Part shown: positions 21,168-31,851 of the stretch, piece after piece | Layout of the letters: each line of letters begins with the position of its first letter | Numbering within the stretch: the stretch's first letter is position 1 | Source: Undaria pinnatifida | Taxonomy: Eukaryota > Sar > Phaeophyceae > Laminariales > Alariaceae | Length of the DNA: 64,000 bases | Assembly: GCA_012845835.1 (NCBI GenBank) | Contig: JABAKD010000017.1 | Coordinates: 7,016,428-7,080,427, forward strand | Direction of reading: 5' to 3' | Program-made: the position numbers and the translations under genes | Notes under the pieces: model-generated | Told to the model about the DNA's origin: nothing | Database searches by the model: none | Seen by the model: only the letters and a program-made list of their open reading frames with translations

Positions 21168-21859
21168 ATTTTTTTGTGAAGTTAACGCAGAACGCCTTCT
21201 TTCTTGGAGAAGAAATTCAGCAAGTGGCAGGAGCCCGATTTTCCTATTTGGTCCCCTCTTCTGTCCTGCTGTCGACGCCAAATGAGGGTTTGGGGTAACC
21301 TAGGTTCCACGCGCAACTTGCAACTACTTCTCTTCTTGTCCTTCGTAGCGTGGAGGACACGCCAGGTTGGAGCAAGGGTCGACGGCGAACCAAGCGACGT
21401 TAACGACAGAAGTGCCTCGAGGCAACGAGAGGTGCTTCGTAGGCAAAACAAAGAGTCGACAGTGATTACTTGTCAGCGGGAAATGTGATTACCCGCCTCT
21501 CTGTCATCGGAATCTACAGAGACTCCACGACCACTTTCAGGACAACAAGACGCGATATCCAATACCTCTGGAACGACTATCGTTTATACAAACCTTCACG
21601 AGCAGATACCTGCCTACACAACGGCAGAAAGTGTACCTACCTGCGACGCTTATCATCAGTACCACCGGCAAATGTTGGGCTGCGTTTGCTTTTCTTCTAG
21701 AGCATTTTTTTCTTCTCCATTTTTTGAACTGCAATAATTTGTCTCACGCTAACGTCGGGCAGACAATAATACTCACGCATCCGTGGTATACGTCGGCAGC
21801 TTGCGCTGCTAGGGGGGGCAGTAGCGGGGGCCAACGGTAGGGGCAGCTCGCGCTATCGT
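21168..21859. other. No gene recognised
   Basis: Open frames on both strands (21204-21488 + and 21182-21451 -) overlap each other and neither shows a domain. A coding origin is possible but unsupported. Confidence 0.3.
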
Positions 21860-21995
21860 TGTTTCCGGAGCTGAAGGACACGCCAGAAAACCAGCTGGAT
21901 TGCGAATGCAGTTGAGTTAAATAGACACGCGACGTATGTATGTATGAAAACACACGTAGAAGTGTGGTGGGCTTCAAGGAGATATTTTCCCCACC
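21860..21995. repeat. Dispersed repeat M, copy 1
   Basis: GAAGGACACGCCAG, CAGCTGGATTGCGAA, GTTGAGTTAAAT and GTAGAAGTGTGG recur at 23320-23480. Confidence 0.6.
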
Positions 21996-21997
21996 CG

Positions 21998-22925
21998 TCA
22001 AAACAAAAAAACAAAAAAACAAAAAAATACTACTCTGATTTTTTCAAAGAATGTGTACCGAAACGTGGGTAAGCCTAGGTTAGGGGCTAGCATGTCTGTC
22101 GGGGAATATGAGCAACCTTGTGGGGGAGCACAAAAAAATAATCTTACCCGCACGCTTGTTTTTTTAAGGGGCCAGACAGGGGAGGGGTTTCGTGCAAAAA
22201 ACACAAACAAAAAACACAAAAAAAAAAATTGGAACAAAACAAACGTCCTTTTCATCGGTTCGCGCAGAAATCGATAAAATATCGCTCCGATTTTTGTGTT
22301 TGTTTTTCTGGCCTTTCTTGGGAGTGCCCGCGGCTCCACGTTTTCTCTCTCCTCTGTTTTTGCGTGCTTCCTGGAACCTTGGGACATCAATATTTGAAAT
22401 ATATTGTCGCTTGTATTTCCGGACATATGTAGTGGTATTTGCGTAGTAGGAAAAACAGGGCGAGGAAATCTGGTGTAGACTGAGCTTATTGCCTGGCAAC
22501 TGCCAACAAGACAACTAGAAGCATCAAGAGACCGAGTAAGCTGGTCGAGGCTGGATTTTCTTTCTTTCGTCTGTGAAATCAAGGCCAGGCGGGTCCTTTG
22601 AGGTGAAGGTCGAGATATTTCGCCGCGCACAGACTTTACTCTCTTGTACCGCGTTGTCACCCACTTGTTGTATGCATCGTGGTCCAAGCCTCAAGAGATT
22701 GCGCTTCCTGAATCTTTCAAATAGCCCAGGAGGGCGTAGAAGCTAACGTTGACTGATTGTGTAAGCTGGAGATGCGCGCGCATACCACGAACGAAGACAG
22801 GCGCATCTGGAACGAGCAGCGCCTCCGAGATTTTGCCACGAGGTGGCAACCACCACCACCTCGGACAATACGATAAAAAGCTCCGCGTAAGATTTATGTG
22901 GAAGATAATGCCAATGGTCGACAAC
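21998..22925 (-). other. Unassigned open region, possible old exon
   Basis: On the minus strand, frames of 77 residues (22691-22924) and then a longer one (21998-22687) follow with only one stop between them. The part nearest 22440-22900 is of mixed composition (…DAPVFVRGMRAHLQ…, DHDAYNKWVTTRYKRVK…). The C-terminal part runs into poly-T/A tracts and Phe-rich artefact. I recognise no family. A decayed coding fragment is possible; chance is equally possible. Confidence 0.2.
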
Positions 22926-23319
22926 GTCGTTACCTATATATTTCCCGGCCCAAACGGTCTAGAGTATTGTATTGCGCACACACCATGAAACACCGGCATA
23001 AAACTCAACAACAAACAAACAAACAAGCAAAACAAACTGTTGTGGATAACAAGCGCCCAAAAATTGCCCAAAATTTGTTCTCGGTGGTTCGTGCAGGATT
23101 CGATGCGCGGTGGAGATGGGGTTGCGTGGACGTACGTACTTACGAACGCCGTTTTACTTCACATTTTGGAAAGGGGGGGGGGGTTTCCAACCACATCGAC
23201 TTAAATCACTTGCCGGGGGGAGGGTCCCGAGTGCAAGTTTTGTGAAGGTTGGTAGTGTTACGCGTCCGATTGGCGCATCCCCCAAAAACCCTACCATGCA
23301 ACGCCCACGGTGTCATACA

Positions 23320-23480
23320 GCTCACGCTGTCGCTCTAGTGGTAACCGAAGGACACGCCAGCCAGCTAGCGCTGGATTGCGAAGGCGAGGGTGAGTTAAAA
23401 TCGACAAGTAAGTGCACGACGTGCATGAAAATACGTGGAAGTGTGGTGAGCTTAAAGCTTTTTTTTTTTGCCCCATCCGC
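23320..23480. repeat. Dispersed repeat M, copy 2
   Basis: GAAGGACACGCCAGCCAG, GCTGGATTGCGAAGG, GTGAGTTAAAAT and GTGGAAGTGTGGTGAGCTT match 21860-21995. Confidence 0.6.
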
Positions 23481-23732
23481 CGGAGGATTTGAAAAAAAAT
23501 TGAAAAAAAAGTTGAACGTTTCAGGCGGATTTACTATAACAGTAGTTTTAGTATGTTCCACCTCAAGTTGACGGAGACGCATGGCTAAGGGCTAAGGGTC
23601 GAGGGGGGTGCTGTTTGTGAGATGCGTCGACAACGTTTCGGCTGTGTGTCGTATTAATAGTACATTTTTGGTTTTTGGTTTTTGTTTTAGATCCTAGATT
23701 TTTTCGTGTTCTATTTCTTCGACAATAATATT

Positions 23733-24037
23733 GACGCGTGCTACACGATAGAGGTGTGCATACCGCTTTTTTTTCTGGCCCCGATTCCTCAATTTCGGAG
23801 CTTAAGACCTCTCCCAAAAAAACTTATTAGGAGAGAAAAATCAAAACTGGCACTAAAATACCGGTTGAAAACTCCCATGGCATCTAGGTATTATTGCTGG
23901 TCACGAGAATCATGCAAAAAAAAAAAAAAATGGCCGTTTATTTATTTTTTTTCCGGCGATTTTGGGTTAAGGAGCCCCTGTTATTCAGAAAACATTTCAG
24001 GCGAAAATTTCTGCTGCCTCTACCGTAACATGCGCTC
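23733..24037 (+). mobile_element. MITE-F, reference plus-orientation copy
   Basis: 305 bp. Left TIR GACGCGTGCTACACGATAGA. Landmarks in order: CCTCAATTTCGGAGCTTAAG, a short A-rich box, CCGGTTGAAAACTCCCATGG, GAGAATCATGCAAAA, CCGGCGATTTTGGGTTAAGG, AGCCCCTGTTATTCAG. Right TIR CCTCTACCGTAACATGCGCTC. No ORF; non-autonomous. Confidence 0.88.
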
Positions 24038-24223
24038 TTTTCGTGATTTTTAATGACACACAGTAGGGGTTCCCGTCGCCACATCGAGGTGGTGGTGTGC
24101 CATAGAGCAAATATAGCCGCCTGTGTTATCGGGGCCCGGATTCCGCCTCTATTCGTTTTCCCACGTCGTGAGAGTGCGATTCCCCAGTCGCGCCAAACAA
24201 AGCGTTTTTGACGGCCTTGTAAC

Positions 24224-24521
24224 GACGCGTGATACAATAAAGGTATACCGTTTTTTGGCGAAAATGGTTTCTGAACGACGGGGCTCCTTAACCTACTAAT
24301 ATTATCGTCGGAAGTACGCCCCATTGATTCTTGCATGATTATCGTTGTGTACCTAGGCCAGATGGGATTTTTTTTCCAATCCGGTATGTACGAGAGTATC
24401 TAGAGCAGTTCTTTTTTTTCTCCTCCTCAAAACCTTTTTTTATGGGAGAGGTTTTAAGATCCCAAAATTGAAAAACTTCCGAAAAACAAAGAGGTGCACC
24501 TCGATCGTAATACTACGCGTC
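24224..24521 (-). mobile_element. MITE-F, whole copy
   Basis: 298 bp, GACGCGTGATACAATAAAGG to CGATCGTAATACTACGCGTC. Contains ACCGTTTTTTGGCGAAAATG, GGGGCTCCTTAAC, GATTATCGTTGTGTACCTAG and AATCCGGTATG. Immediately to the right, CATCGGGATACCGCCGTATT resembles one unit of the CCGCCTTA array at 44255. Confidence 0.88.
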
Positions 24522-25124
24522 TTACATCGGGATACCGCCGTATTCAGACCGCTTCGTTGGGCAAACCAACTACTACTGCACTAACTACTCATTGTCGCAC
24601 CGCAACAAGAAAAAACTGCCTGGTAAACTGTTTCGTGTCGAAATGATGAGTAAGGTAGCTTTGTATTGTAGGGTTTGTACACGAGTATGTGTCTACTCTG
24701 TTTTTTTTTTTAAAACACCTTCGTTCTGTGTCCGTTTTGCCATTTTTTTTTATCAGGATTTCACGCAAGTGCGTTCGTTCGCAGCTGGCAAACGTATCAC
24801 CCTCTACACATGCATGTGCAAGTCATGATGTGCTCTGTACACGACGTATGTACCTGTATGCTTTTGGCTGTTCGAAGTGCATTTTCATTGTTTGTTATTA
24901 CTGTTGTGGTGGTTATCGTTGGTATATCTTCGCAGTTTTTTGCGATTGGTACTCGCGCTCACACATTGTCGAATGGCAAAACACATCGGAAAAGGTAATT
25001 TTGCCCTGCTAAGCCGGCAAAAACATGGTACAAAAAAGATGTAGAAGACCTATTTTGCATATATTTCTTGTTTTCAAGGCTTCACCGTTCGTGTTGTTCC
25101 ACCTTGATTATGGCCACGTTCCTT
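24522..25124. other. No gene recognised
   Basis: Unique AT-rich sequence. A 62-residue hydrophobic frame (24810-24998) has no known motif. Confidence 0.3.
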
Positions 25125-25288
25125 TGGAACATTATTCTACTGTTAATAATGCTTATTGCGGTCCCGTGGCATTGCATGGCCAAATCCCCTTGCTGTATTT
25201 GCAGCGCGTATATCTGTCTCGTGTTTTGTTACCACGGAGAGAGCTCGTCTCTCAGTGAGGCATCGGCGCGGGCACTGGTTGTGCTGGG
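25125..25288 (+). repeat. Dispersed repeat T
   Basis: GCATTGCATGGCCAAATCCC, TGCTGTATTTGCAGCG, GAGAGAGCTCGTCTCTCAG and GGCATCGGCGCGG, matching 3880-4062 and inverted 8335-8462. Confidence 0.6.
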
Positions 25289-25475
25289 CGTAGATGAGCG
25301 GAAATAAAAATGTGAAGAATACACACAGATAGATGCTATCGATGGGAACGTTCCCTTGGTATTTTTTCTTCTACTTGCTGGACGTAGATGAGCGGAAATA
25401 AAAATGTGAAGAACACACACAGATAGATGCTATCGATGGGAACGTTCCCCTTGGTAAATTTTCTTCTACTTAATT
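25289..25475. repeat. 94-bp tandem duplication
   Basis: Two copies beginning CGTAGATGAGCGGAAATAAA at 25289 and 25383, nearly identical (ACACACAGATAGATGCTATC, GGGAACGTTCCC). The first copy abuts repeat T. Confidence 0.92.
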
Positions 25476-25809
25476 TATGGGAAAGTGTTCGTGGCGAGTG
25501 AGAAAGCGACGACGACGAAGCTCATCATGAGGCCATTCATTGTCGCATGGCTCTAAGCAAAACAGTAAAACAACAAACAATCGTTTTATCCGACGGTAGG
25601 GTTTCTGCGGCGCCATTTTTATCTGATCCACAAGCACACCTTTTTTCCCACCCGATAGAGCTGCCTCCCTGTGTAACTGTGTGAGGAGTTGTGTGTAAAG
25701 ATAGCTATTTGCCACGTCCAACACAACAAGAGCGCGACGACTTTTTCGAAGGAGAAGAGTGCTCAGCATCCCCACCATCGAGCAGGGAACGGCGCGTTTT
25801 GAAACCCCA
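25476..25809. other. No gene recognised
   Basis: A 102-residue minus frame has no recognisable domain. Nothing else seen. Confidence 0.3.
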
Positions 25810-26087
25810 GACGCGCGTGCTACGAAAAAGCTGCACCTTTTTTCTTCTCAGGTTCCCTCACTTTTTTTAGATCGTAAAACCTCTCCAAAAAACTGATACA
25901 TGGAGAAAAATAAAACGCCCAGACTGGACGAAAAAAAACACGTTTCCTTAGGTACACAACTAAAACCATGCAATACAATGGTCCATTATTATTTTTTTTC
26001 CTACGCTTTTGGGTCAAGGAAAAGATTAAAAAAAATCACAAAACATGTTCGCCAAAAAAACGGTATACCGCTATCGTAGCACGCGTC
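25810..26087 (+). mobile_element. MITE-F, whole copy with CCCA flanks
   Basis: 278 bp, GACGCGCGTGCTACG to CCGCTATCGTAGCACGCGTC. The left flank ends CCCA and the right flank begins CCCA, again compatible with a 4-bp target duplication. Interior as in 23733-24037 but missing the CCCATGG box. Confidence 0.85.
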
Positions 26088-26239
26088 CCCAACGGGTTAC
26101 ACCAGCATCAATGAACGGACTTATTAACAGTATTATGATAGGTGTCCTGTTTTTTGCAGGCCAAAACTTGATTTTGGGAAGAAGAGGACATACATGTGCT
26201 ACCCCGATGGAAACTTATTCCCCAAGTGTTACGAGCTAG

Positions 26240-26382
26240 GTAGGCCATGAAACACGCTGCAAAAGAAAAAAAAGGGCGACGATTTTGGGTCAAGGAGTTC
26301 GTTTTCGCCCCGTCATCCAGAAAACGAGTTTTTCCCGCCGAAAAAAGTGCTGCTCATCTCCATCTATCGTGGAGACGCGCTT
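26240..26382 (+). mobile_element. MITE-F, right-part fragment
   Basis: CGACGATTTTGGGTCAAGGA, CGTCATCCAGAAAACG, and end CATCTATCGTGGAGACGCGC. Confidence 0.6.
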
Positions 26383-26517
26383 TATATATTCATTTTTTCT
26401 TGCCTCCTCTCGTCAGTTTTGTTCGTCCTGTACACGAAAAAGTCCCCAAGAAAAAGAAAAACAAAGACAAACCCCGTTTAAGAGTCATCTCCCACGGTGG
26501 AAATTTTGCGCTCTTTT

Positions 26518-26573
26518 GGGGGGGGGGGGGAGGGGGGGGGGGGGGGAGGGGGGGGGGGGGAGGGGGGGGGGGG
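26518..26573. repeat. Poly-G tract with single A interruptions
   Basis: About 56 bases, nearly all G, with three A interruptions. Four-strand (G-quadruplex) capable. Gives poly-Gly/Pro artefact frames. Confidence 0.98.
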
Positions 26574-26603
26574 CATACGTTTCTGACCGGTTGATGAGAG
26601 AGG

Positions 26604-26877
26604 CCTGCGACGATAGAGATTGCACGATAGAGATTGCACGATCAGTTTTGAGGTATTATAAGAAATAAAAATAACGATTTTCTCCGGAGAAAAATGAAAC
26701 TGCTGAGAACCGGATGAAAAATCCCATGGCCTAGGGACACAACGATGATCAGATTCCATATGCCAAAATGAATCATCTACTTCGAACGATTTGGGGCTAA
26801 GGAGCCCCCCGTCAAGTCATCCAGAAACCATTTCAGACGAAAACTCCTGATGATGCCTCGACCGAAGCAGGTGCGTC
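26604..26877 (+). mobile_element. MITE-F copy, worn left end
   Basis: CCGGATGAAAAATCCCATGG, CCTAGGGACACAACGA, GGGGCTAAGGAGCCC, CAGAAACCATTTCAGACG. Right end CCTCGACCGAAGCAGGTGCG. The left TIR has a local duplication of GATAGAGATTGCAC. Confidence 0.75.
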
Positions 26878-27279
26878 TTCTTTTACCTCGCCCCAATCAG
26901 GTGTGAAACTATCGGATTGCCGAGGGAGATTTGTCCATTGTCACACTAGGATGCAATCACGCACAAAACAGGAAAGCATCTCGCCACCCTTTCAGGCAAG
27001 CTCGATCCCACGCCACGAACGACTGCGTTCGATTGATGCTCGCTGTACAACACCTCTGGAAAAAAACAAGAACGTGAGCTCTCACAATGTTATGAAACAT
27101 GAAAGGCGAAAGGTTTTACTTGCCACCCGTTTTCCTAACGATGTATCCCGGTGTACATAGTGTGATAGTCTTGCGAGGGTATATTTGTGATGGGGACTAT
27201 GTTGGTCCTGACAAATGAGTGCCTTCGAAGTCGTCTCTCTCGGGTGAGATCTTGAGCTAGTTCGTCTCGCACCGAAAAC
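26878..27279. other. No gene recognised; C-repeat trace
   Basis: A short 85-residue frame lacks motifs. From about 27205, a C-repeat trace (GTGCCTTCGAAGTCGTCTC, GGGTGAGATCTTGAGC). Confidence 0.35.
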
Positions 27280-27557
27280 TACGACAGAGTCATACCTTTT
27301 ATTTTGCGAAAATGGTTTTCTGAATGACGGCGCTCCTTAACCCAAAATCGCCGGAAAAAAAGAGACAATGCGCCATTTTCTTCTTCTTTTTCGTGATTCT
27401 CGTTGTTTACCTTCGTAGGCAACGGGATTTTTCATCCGCGATAAAGCAGGTTTATTGTATTTCTTCTCCAAATCAGTTTTTTGGGTTAAGAAGGGCATGT
27501 CTTAACCACCGAAACTGAAAAACCTCAGAAAAAAAAGACCCTATCGTAGAACGCACC
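27280..27557 (-). mobile_element. MITE-F copy
   Basis: CTACGACAGAGTCATACC to CCCTATCGTAGAACGCACC. Contains TTTCTGAATGACGGCGCTCC, TTAACCCAAAATCGCCGG and TTCTCCAAATCAGTTTTTTG. Confidence 0.8.
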
Positions 27558-27654
27558 CCCTGTATAGTGGGATATGAACCATGTCTCCGCCTTAGTTTTT
27601 TCGGGGGGATGGTGGCAACAAAACTACTTGAAAATTAGTGCGGGGTCATAATAA

Positions 27655-27780
27655 CTGAGCCATCCCGTTCTAGGAGGTGCACAGCAGAGTCTGAGAATTG
27701 TCTGAGCTCCTACTAGCACGAGGAGCGCAGCGTCAACATCACCCGAAACAGGACGTCGAAAATGACGTTTCGTTCTAGCA
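27655..27780 (+). repeat. C-repeat segment
   Basis: GCACAGCAGAGTCTGAGAAT, GTCTGAGCTCCTACTAGCAC, ACATCACCCGAAACA and AGCCCGACCAG match the C-repeat consensus also seen at 45235 and 62800. Confidence 0.5.
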
Positions 27781-27858
27781 GCCCGACCAGCCTGTCTCTG
27801 CGCTCAAAATGTGTTTTTCGTGCTCCAGCATCCGATAGTTCAACCAGGAGCAAGAAAC

Positions 27859-28140
27859 GACGCGCGTGTTACGATCGAGGTGCACACCACTTTTTTTTTC
27901 CCCGCCGCGGTTTCCTCAATTTCGGAGCTTAAGACCTCCCTTCCCCCGAAAACTTATTTCGGAGACGAAAAAACAAAACCGCTAGACCGGATGAAAAAAA
28001 TCCCACCAGGCCAGTAGGTGCACGACGACGAGAAGATCATTCGAGAACAAAAAAGAAAATGACCTAATTGGGTTAAGGAGCCCCGTTGATCAGAAAAAAA
28101 ATTCCGGACGAAAAGTGATACCTCTATCGTAGAACGCGCT
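27859..28140 (+). mobile_element. MITE-F, whole copy
   Basis: 282 bp, GACGCGCGTGTTACGATCGA to CCTCTATCGTAGAACGCGC. Contains CCTCAATTTCGGAGCTTAAG and TTGGGTTAAGGAGCCCC. Confidence 0.87.
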
Positions 28141-29481
28141 AGACCCACAAAGTGAAAAACGTGCAATAATCCTACCGTGGGGGCCTGGTCTTCGCTCTTC
28201 ACCCGCATGTAGTACGCCGACCTCAACATTCTCTACCCTTTTTTTCGACTCGCCGACCTTTTATCCCGTGCCAGACCACTGATCGCTAGTCCACACACAC
28301 CCTGACGTCGAAAATCCCATCTAAAAAAGGCCTTCTTACTTTTTTCTCTCAATACCTTCCCTCCCTCTGCCTCTCCACTTCGAAGCAAGTGAGCCCCCCC
28401 CCCCCTCCAACTTTATCGCCATCACCCCCCATCCCCTCTTTTCCATCACGCCAAACGATTTCATGCGTCTCCTTAAAACTTTATACCCCATTCCTTCGTT
28501 CAGTCTTCCACATCTATCTATCAATCAAACCCACGAGCCAGGTCCATACGTTAGCTAGTAGTTTTTCCGTCGATCGGACAGCCAGCAGAAAGAAGAAGAG
28601 CGCGGCGCATTTTTTTTTTTCGCCAGCGCTCCAGCAACCAGTACGGGACGAAAACAACCTGCCACCCAACGATAACCCTTTTTTTTTATCCCCAAGGCAA
28701 CCTTCACTTATTAATACTTCATGTTTTCTCATCCCGTTCTTTGTCTTTGAACACATTTTCTTTCTTCTTCTCCCTCCCTCCCTCCTTCCCCCCCTCCCTC
28801 CCTCCCTCCCTCCCTCCCTCTCTTCCTCCCTCAACGTAACAACCAAATTCAGGGTCTCACAAATGAGGCTCTTCCCCCTCTCCCCATTATACGGTACGTG
28901 CCTTCGCTGTCGTCGCCAGAAGGCTCAATTTAGCCCTTTCTTTCCCTCGTTGGCTCTACATTGAATCGCGCTCACAGAAATAACCTAAAAAACGAGAAGT
29001 GCGTGGGATCAAAACCTGCCATCGGTGGAAAGCGCGTGTGTGTTAGCTCAATTATCCTCGGACGCAGTACAATCATCTGTCACGTAGCATGGCGACAACG
29101 CAGAGCTGGTCTTTCTCTCTCTTTCTCGAGGCGGCGGCATACACAACCGGGCACCACTGACTGGGTGCGCTGGACGACCCATGGAACCCGTGTATATAGC
29201 GTCAAAAAAAAAGGACGACGACGGCGATATTTCCAAGCGTCTACCCCGTGGAGCGAGAGCACGCAGCAGCGGTGAGGGTACTGTAGGATCATGCTGCGCC
29301 CCGTCCCCCCCCTACGAATCTTTGCCTTTTGCGTCCATTCGAACACCACTTTTTTTTTCATCGCCAACCAGCAACGATGGCCGATGCCGAATATGTATTC
29401 GTTGATTTTTCGTCGTCAATTTTTTTCACTACTCTGCAGGAGCTCAAAGGGGTTGATTGACGTTGACCGTTTTGGCCCAGA
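28141..29481. other. No gene recognised; pyrimidine-rich region
   Basis: 28340-28560 and 28765-28830 are C/T-rich on plus, including (CCCT/CCTC)n. They create a Pro/Ser/Leu-rich 191-residue frame (28389-28964) that I treat as compositional. The remainder to 29480 shows no repeat I recognise and no convincing exon. Confidence 0.35.
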
Positions 29482-29813
29482 GAGGCGTGCTATAACAGTA
29501 GATGCGCACCACTTTTTTTTTTTCCTTAATACTACCCCTCACTTTTTCGGAGGCTAAGACATGTCCTTCTTAACCCAGCAAGGATGATTCTCGGAGAAAG
29601 ATTAACCTGCTTTGTATCGCGGATGAAAAAAACCCAGATGGCCTAGGTGTAATACCACAACGAGAATCTCATCATCACACGAAAAAGAAAAATGGTATTT
29701 TTTTTCAGACGATTTTGGGATTAAGGAGCCCCGTCAGTCAAAAACCTTTTTTCAGACGAAACGTGTGAGTACCAAGTAGACTACCGCTGTCGCAACACGC
29801 GTCCACGGTCCCG
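29482..29813 (+). mobile_element. MITE-F copy whose right end is in a tandem repeat
   Basis: GAGGCGTGCTATAACAGTAG to GTCGCAACACGCGTC. Contains GGCCTAGGTGTAATACCACA and GGATTAAGGAGCCCCGTCAG. Its last 41 bases form the beginning of the 89-bp repeat unit. Confidence 0.78.
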
Positions 29814-30041
29814 TTTCTATCGAACGAAAAAGCGAATGCTGCGAGATGGAGAGGTATGTAGCAAGTAGACTACCGCTGTCGCAACACGCGTCCACGGTCC
29901 CGTTTCTATCGAATGAAAAGGCGAATGCTGCGAGATGGAGAGGTGTGTAGCAAGTAGACTACCGCTGTCGCAACACGCGTCCACGGTCCCGTTTCTATCG
30001 AACGAAAAGGCGAATGCTGCGAGATGGAGAGGTGTGTAGCA
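29773..30041. repeat. 89-bp tandem repeat, three copies
   Basis: Copies start CAAGTAGACTACCGCTGTCG at 29773, 29862 and 29951, with only one or two differences each. The unit combines the right MITE-F TIR (ACACGCGTCC) with adjacent flank (CGAATGCTGCGAGATGGAGA). Confidence 0.95.
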
Positions 30042-30049
30042 ATGCTTTG

Positions 30050-30140
30050 CTGAAACCTTTTTTCGTTTCCGAAGGGTGGGGGCTCCTTAGCCCAAAATGG
30101 TCGGATTTTTCAAACAAAAACGAAAAACGACTAGACTATA
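30050..30140 (-). mobile_element. MITE-F fragment
   Basis: TTTCGTTTCCGAAGG, GGGGGCTCCTTAGCCCAAAA and TGGTCGGATTTTTC. The rest is replaced by SINE-D sequence. Confidence 0.5.
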
Positions 30141-30183
30141 TACATTACTTTTCGTTGTACATGTATATTTTTTCGTTTGTTTT

Positions 30184-30488
30184 CACACTTCTACTTCCCA
30201 GCTTCTGGACAGACAAGCCGTGTGGTCTCACAGGTGTCGCCCCTTCTTCCCCCCCGGTTGTTGTGCCTTCAACTTTTATCGCGCATGCCTAGGGTTCAGC
30301 AATCCCACTGCTCGTCAATTTTTCATCGAGTGTCGCTAACTCACGCTCTCGCTCTTTCCGCAAGTCAATTTGTGCGCAAGAAAAAGTCCTCCCGAATTTA
30401 CACGACTATTCGCTCGGCCGGGCTTGAACTCAAGAAACTGACCTATACCAGGCTCGAGGATATCCTGATACGCCACCGGGGCGACCGG
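30184..30488 (-). mobile_element. SINE-D, full-length type, inverted
   Basis: Minus strand: head at 30488 (CCGGTCGCCCCGGTGGCGTA), A/B boxes, then the body. It ends with CCAGAAGCTGGGAAGTAGAA at about 30190. Matches the copies at 19468 and 31388 throughout. Confidence 0.85.
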
Positions 30489-30645
30489 CATATATATACA
30501 CGCATACAGGCCATGGGAGGACTCTATTCGTCGGGTATTGACATACACGAAGTGCTTCCGTTTTTGTTTTGTTTTTTTGGGTTTTTTTTTCTTTGTTTTT
30601 TGTTCTTTGGATGGGAGGAGACAACAGGTACACAGAGCACCTTAA

Positions 30646-30726
30646 CCCCTTTAGAGCCCTAGAACCCCTCTCTATACTATATCCAAGTAATTTTGTCCCC
30701 AAAACGGGTTTCCAGTTGTGAAGGGG
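30646..30726 (-). mobile_element. MITE-G with exact TTAA flanks
   Basis: 81 bp bounded by TTAA at 30642-30645 and 30727-30730. Ends CCCCTTTAGAG and GAAGGGG. Core CTATATCCAAGTAATTTTGT. The cleanest example in the window of the TTAA target signature known for the piggyBac superfamily. Confidence 0.85.
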
Positions 30727-30760
30727 TTAAGCGAGAGAATCTTCATAGACTAAATTGTGT

Positions 30761-31034
30761 ATGCACATCTCTCCCGTAGTTGCGTGATTTTTTTGGCTGC
30801 TTTTGATTTCTGAACACGACGTGTGCTCCTTGACCCAAAATCGTCGGAGAATTCGTTCATTTTCGTCAAAAATATATTTCGTTATGTCCCTAAGCCATAG
30901 ATGGTATTGTCCATCGGGCTTGCAATTTTGGTTTTTCCCGGAAGCAGTTTTTGGAGGGGGGTAGAGCTTCGAAGGTAACCTCAGAAAAAAAAATAGGGCA
31001 TCCCTAGGTATATACCAGGTATGCCGTAACGCAC
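30761..31034 (-). mobile_element. MITE-F, diverged copy
   Basis: TGCTCCTTGACCCAAAATCG, GATGGTATTGTCCATCGGG and GTAACCTCAGAAAAAAA. Ends decayed (GCCGTAACGCACC). Confidence 0.65.
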
Positions 31035-31046
31035 CGGTGTATTAAG

Positions 31047-31375
31047 CCGGTCGCCCCGGTGGTCTAGTGGTCACCTTCGAGTACTGGTATTGCTACTACT
31101 GGCGTTGGCCCTTGAGTTCGACTCCCACTGTCTGTCGTGTTTTCTTTTATTTATTTGAAAAAACGCCAACAACAACAAAAAAATGATCGAGAACAGCCAA
31201 GGGCGCCTAGCCACTAGCAGCGTGGGTACGCACAATTCGACGCGAGAGTCGACGAGGGGAAGAAAATGCTGAATCCCTCTTTCGCCATAAAATGAAAGCA
31301 CATGCTGTAGTGGGGAGGGAGAGCTGCCGGATCTGAATCAGTTACTCTACTGGGAGGGAGCGCGAGAGTAGTGCG
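31047..31375 (+). mobile_element. SINE-D, subfamily 2
   Basis: A box GGTGGTCTAGTGG and B box GAGTTCGACTCCC are close to pol III consensus. Body shared with 2717-3120 (AGCAGCGTGGGTACG, GTCGACGAGG, GGGAGGGAGCGCGAGAGTAG). Lies head-to-tail with the next SINE-D. Too long and without an acceptor stem to be a tRNA gene. Confidence 0.75.
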
Positions 31376-31387
31376 ACGATAATTAGA

Positions 31388-31690
31388 GCGGTCGCCCCGG
31401 TGGCGTATCAGGTTATCCTTGAGCCTTGTATAGGTCAGTTCGTGAGTTCGAGCCCCGCCGAGCGCATACTTGTATAAATTCGTTGGGACTTTTTCTTGTG
31501 CACAAAATGACTTGCGGAAAGCGCGAGAGCGTGAGTTAGCAACACCCGATGAAAAATCGACGGGCATTGGGATTGCTGAACCCTTTGCGCGATACAAGTT
31601 GAAGGCGCAACAACCGGGGGGGAAGAAGGGGCGACACCTGTTAGACCACGGCTTGTCCTGGATCCAGGAGCTGGGAAGTAGAAGTGTGAG
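31388..31690 (+). mobile_element. SINE-D, full-length, AAAT-tailed
   Basis: GCGGTCGCCCCGGTGGCGTA, B box GTGAGTTCGAGCCC and GTTAGACCACGGCTTGTCCT. The 3' end GAAGTGTGAG leads directly into a long AAAT repeat tail, the expected position for a SINE tail. Confidence 0.88.
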
Positions 31691-31692
31691 AA

Positions 31693-31711
31693 GAATAAAT
31701 AAATAAATATA

Positions 31712-31742
<31 letters not shown>

Positions 31743-31851
31743 ATGAATTAATAAATAAATAAATATATAAATAAATAAATAAATGAATAAATAAATTAAT
31801 AAATAAATAAATAAATTAATAAATTAATAAATATATAAATAAATAAATAAA
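31693..31851. repeat. (AAAT)n tail
   Basis: About 159 bp of AAAT units with occasional ATAT and GAAT variants, continuous with the SINE-D 3' end. Confidence 0.97.

Noticed and set aside
26478-26668. Glycine-rich or proline-rich proteins at 26.5 kb and 61.9 kb
   Set aside because: Direct translations of poly-G/C tracts.
28389-28964. 191-residue Pro/Ser/Leu-rich protein
   Set aside because: Follows from C/T-rich strand composition, including (CCCT)n. No domain or start context.
31047-31130. Functional tRNA gene
   Set aside because: A and B boxes are good, but there is no acceptor or anticodon stem and the sequence continues as a SINE body.
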